Below the pieces are notes generated by a model. The model was not told where the DNA came from. It saw only the letters and a list, made by a program, of their open reading frames with translations, and did no database searches. From positions 1 through 8,520 of the forward strand of contig PMLH01000636.1 of NCBI GenBank assembly GCA_003159055.1: a stretch of DNA of 8,520 nucleotides, in the 5' to 3' direction. Shown one piece after another: positions 7,473 through 8,520 of the stretch (positions are counted from its first letter, which is position 1; each line of letters opens with the position of its first letter). This DNA is from Myxococcales bacterium (lineage in GTDB: Bacteria; Myxococcota; Polyangia; Fen-1088). A program made the position numbers and the translations under genes.

Positions 7473-7767
7473 CCGCTGAGAACCAGGACCTGCGCCGCAT
7501 GTTGCTCAGTTCCGGGCTTTCTTCCTCCTCGGTCGCGACGTCCGTAGTTGGCTCCAGCGCCATACCGCACTTCGGGCAGGTGCCGGGATGATCCGACTGA
7601 ACCTCGGGACGCATGGGGCAGGTGAAGGTGCCCTTTCTCGCTTCCTTTGGGGCGCTGGCCGAGGGCGCCTTCTTCCCGGTGGACAGGGCCTTGACGGGTC
7701 CGTTGGCAGTCGTCGGCACTGCAATATGCGCTGAGGAGACGGACAGTCCTTGGGGGCTTTGACTCAT
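7473..7767 (-). pseudogene. copA: N-terminal remnant of a CopA-type copper P-type ATPase (heavy-metal-binding domain)
   Basis: From an ATG at 7767 the minus strand encodes 98 residues. They comprise an Ala/Ser/Lys-rich leader (1-45), a heavy-metal-binding domain with CPMRPEV and [13 protein letters not shown] (Cys50, Cys64, Cys67), and an acidic linker with [14 protein letters not shown]. The last part is the stretch that precedes the first membrane helix in copper-exporting P-type ATPases. A GGAG ribosome binding site lies five bases before the ATG, so the start is well supported. After WFSA the ATPase sequence ends abruptly. Membrane helices, the CPC site, the actuator domain, the DKTGT phosphorylation site and the nucleotide-binding domain are all missing. 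The next recognisable sequence is the ATPase C-terminal piece, one base out of frame. The usual CPMHP is CPMRP here. Left unrepaired, this frame runs on as nonsense inside cusA. It could alternatively be the N-terminal domain of a fusion pump interrupted by a one-base error. Confidence 0.75.
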
Positions 7768-7779
7768 TATGGCTCCGTC
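7768..7779 (-). promoter_or_regulatory. Ribosome binding site of the copA remnant
   Basis: On the minus strand ACGGAG ends five bases before the ATG at 7767. This is a good Shine-Dalgarno match and decides this start over the in-frame ATG codons further upstream (around 7863 and 7893), which would add residues with no resemblance to ATPases. Confidence 0.6.
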
Positions 7780-8047
7780 CTGGCTTTCGTGATAGTTGGG
7801 TCCGCCGCGAAGCCCGTGCACGAGGCATGCCGACCGCGAGCGACGTAGGTACCTTCGGCCCATCACCTGTGTTGGCACGGTCAATCCAACCAAGATGCCG
7901 CGGGTCGACCTTCACTTTGAAGGGGTGCGGCCCATCAATCCGCGGCAAGGTCGTCCTACCGACATGCCCCCGGGCGCCAGACCTCGCTGCTGCACGTAGC
8001 TCCACAATAGCCAACGGTTCTCCTAACCGATGGGCTAGTCTGAAACC
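7780..8047. other. Divergent spacer between copA remnant and mtfA
   Basis: This holds no recognisable gene and must contain the promoters of both flanking genes. The clearest internal structure is a perfect inverted repeat at 7909-7923, listed separately. A small CGGTT-N5-AACCG hairpin (8015-8029) lies just before mtfA. No convincing -35/-10 pair was found by eye. No sensor or regulator gene is present. Confidence 0.4.
7909..7923. promoter_or_regulatory. Inverted repeat, possible operator
   Basis: CCTTCA-CTT-TGAAGG is a perfect six-base dyad with a three-base spacer. On the plus strand it is preceded by TCGACC, so the whole reads like the TTGACCTTC...GAAGG layout used by CueR/MerR-type metal regulators between -35 and -10. 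However, no good -10 follows, the direction points to mtfA rather than copA, and no regulator gene is nearby. The dyad is seen; the operator role is inference. Confidence 0.3.
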
Positions 8048-8520
8048 ATGTTCGCTTGGTTGAAACGTCGACGCCGTGAAGCGATTCGCCGCCGGCCCTT
8101 TCCAGCCGAGTGGCGTGCGATCATCGAGAAGAACGTTCCATACGTCGCCTGTTTGTCCCCCGAGGACCGCCAGGAACTTGTCGGGCACGTCCAAGTGTTC
8201 CTCGCGGAAAAGCATTTTGAAGGATGCGGCGGTTTGCAGATGACTGATGAGGCGAGGGTCACCATCGCGACGCAGGCATGTGTCCTGCTTCTCCATCGCC
8301 AGGCGGACTATTACCCGAACCTCGTCTCCATCCTGGTGTATCCAACGACCTATCTTGTCCGTGGCGGCCGGCACACAGCGGACGGACTGGTCGCCGAGGG
8401 TCCGCAAGCTCGGCTTGGCGAATCATGGGCACGCGACGTGGTGGTGCTGGCGTGGGATAGTGTTCTCTCGGGCGCGGCCGACATTCACGACGGACACAAC
8501 GTCGTACTGCACGAGTTCGC
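8048..8520 (+). CDS. mtfA: MtfA-type zinc metallopeptidase (M90 family), 3'-truncated
   Basis: The frame is open from the ATG at 8048 to the window end (157 full codons). The sequence follows the MtfA/YeeI family: an N-terminal MFAWLKRRRR, then RPFPAEWRAIIEKNVPY, VQVFLAEKHFEGCGGL, TDEARVTIATQACVLLL, YYPNLVSILVYP, RLGESW and DGHNVVLHEF. The last two visible residues pairs are H155 and E156, the start of the HExxH zinc-binding motif, which the window cuts. The catalytic second half is therefore not visible. In E. coli MtfA is a cytosolic zinc peptidase that binds the glucose repressor Mlc and so relieves ptsG repression; whether that role applies here is unknown. An in-frame TAG at 8036-8038, with no other start codon between, fixes the ATG at 8048. 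The ribosome binding site is weak. The gene is divergent from the copA remnant and probably independent of it. Confidence 0.9.
   Translation, partial: MFAWLKRRRREAIRRRPFPAEWRAIIEKNVPYVACLSPEDRQELVGHVQVFLAEKHFEGCGGLQMTDEARVTIATQACVLLLHRQADYYPNLVSILVYPTTYLVRGGRHTADGLVAEGPQARLGESWARDVVVLAWDSVLSGAADIHDGHNVVLHEF

Noticed and set aside
6276..7547. 423-codon plus-strand open frame opposite cusA
   Set aside because: It is an antisense shadow of a strongly conserved pump gene; His- and Asp-rich composition with no family resemblance.
7406..8407. 333-codon minus-strand open frame
   Set aside because: It is antisense to the recognisable mtfA gene and crosses the spacer and copA remnant in the wrong frame.

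Overview
The window looks like chromosomal DNA from a G+C-rich Gram-negative bacterium. The evidence is an RND metal-efflux pump, a probable outer-membrane-type protein, a lipoprotein-like signal sequence and strong GC bias at third codon positions. The style of the two large unrecognised proteins suggests a myxobacterial or other deltaproteobacterial-type genome, but this is a weak guess. No rRNA, tRNA, CRISPR array or intact insertion sequence was seen.

Left part (1-3410). A 5'-truncated gene of unknown function, with a possible beta-barrel C-terminus, runs rightward to 1356. It meets, with no spacing, a leftward single-domain response regulator (1357-1779). Divergent from the regulator is a 463-residue membrane protein (2019-3413). 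It carries three copies of a winged-helix-like module arranged around three membrane segments. A perfect 17-bp tandem repeat sits just before its start codon.

Middle (3414-4418). About 1 kb has no intact gene but is full of decay: the last 28 codons of a universal stress protein on the minus strand, a possible second stress-protein fragment on the plus strand, and a small lipoprotein gene on the minus strand broken by a stop codon and a frameshift.

Right part (4419-8520). A nearly complete CusA-type copper/silver RND pump gene lies on the minus strand. Its first ~46 residues, including the usual first membrane helix, are missing. In their place is a 21-residue piece that reads as the C-terminal membrane region of a CopA-type copper P-type ATPase. 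Immediately upstream is the N-terminus of such an ATPase (start codon, ribosome binding site, heavy-metal-binding Cys motif, pre-membrane segment). The ATPase body is gone. The ATPase N-terminus and the pump are out of frame by one base at a GGG run, so one base decides between two broken genes and a 1115-residue fusion of a metal-binding domain, a replacement helix and the pump. This junction is the main point of interest. The window ends in a divergent mtfA (M90 metallopeptidase) gene cut inside its HExxH motif.

How the parts fit: the cusA and copA remnants indicate a collapsed copper/silver detoxification cluster with no CusB, CusC or CusF partner in view. The decayed stress-protein and lipoprotein genes beside it suggest a region undergoing deletion.
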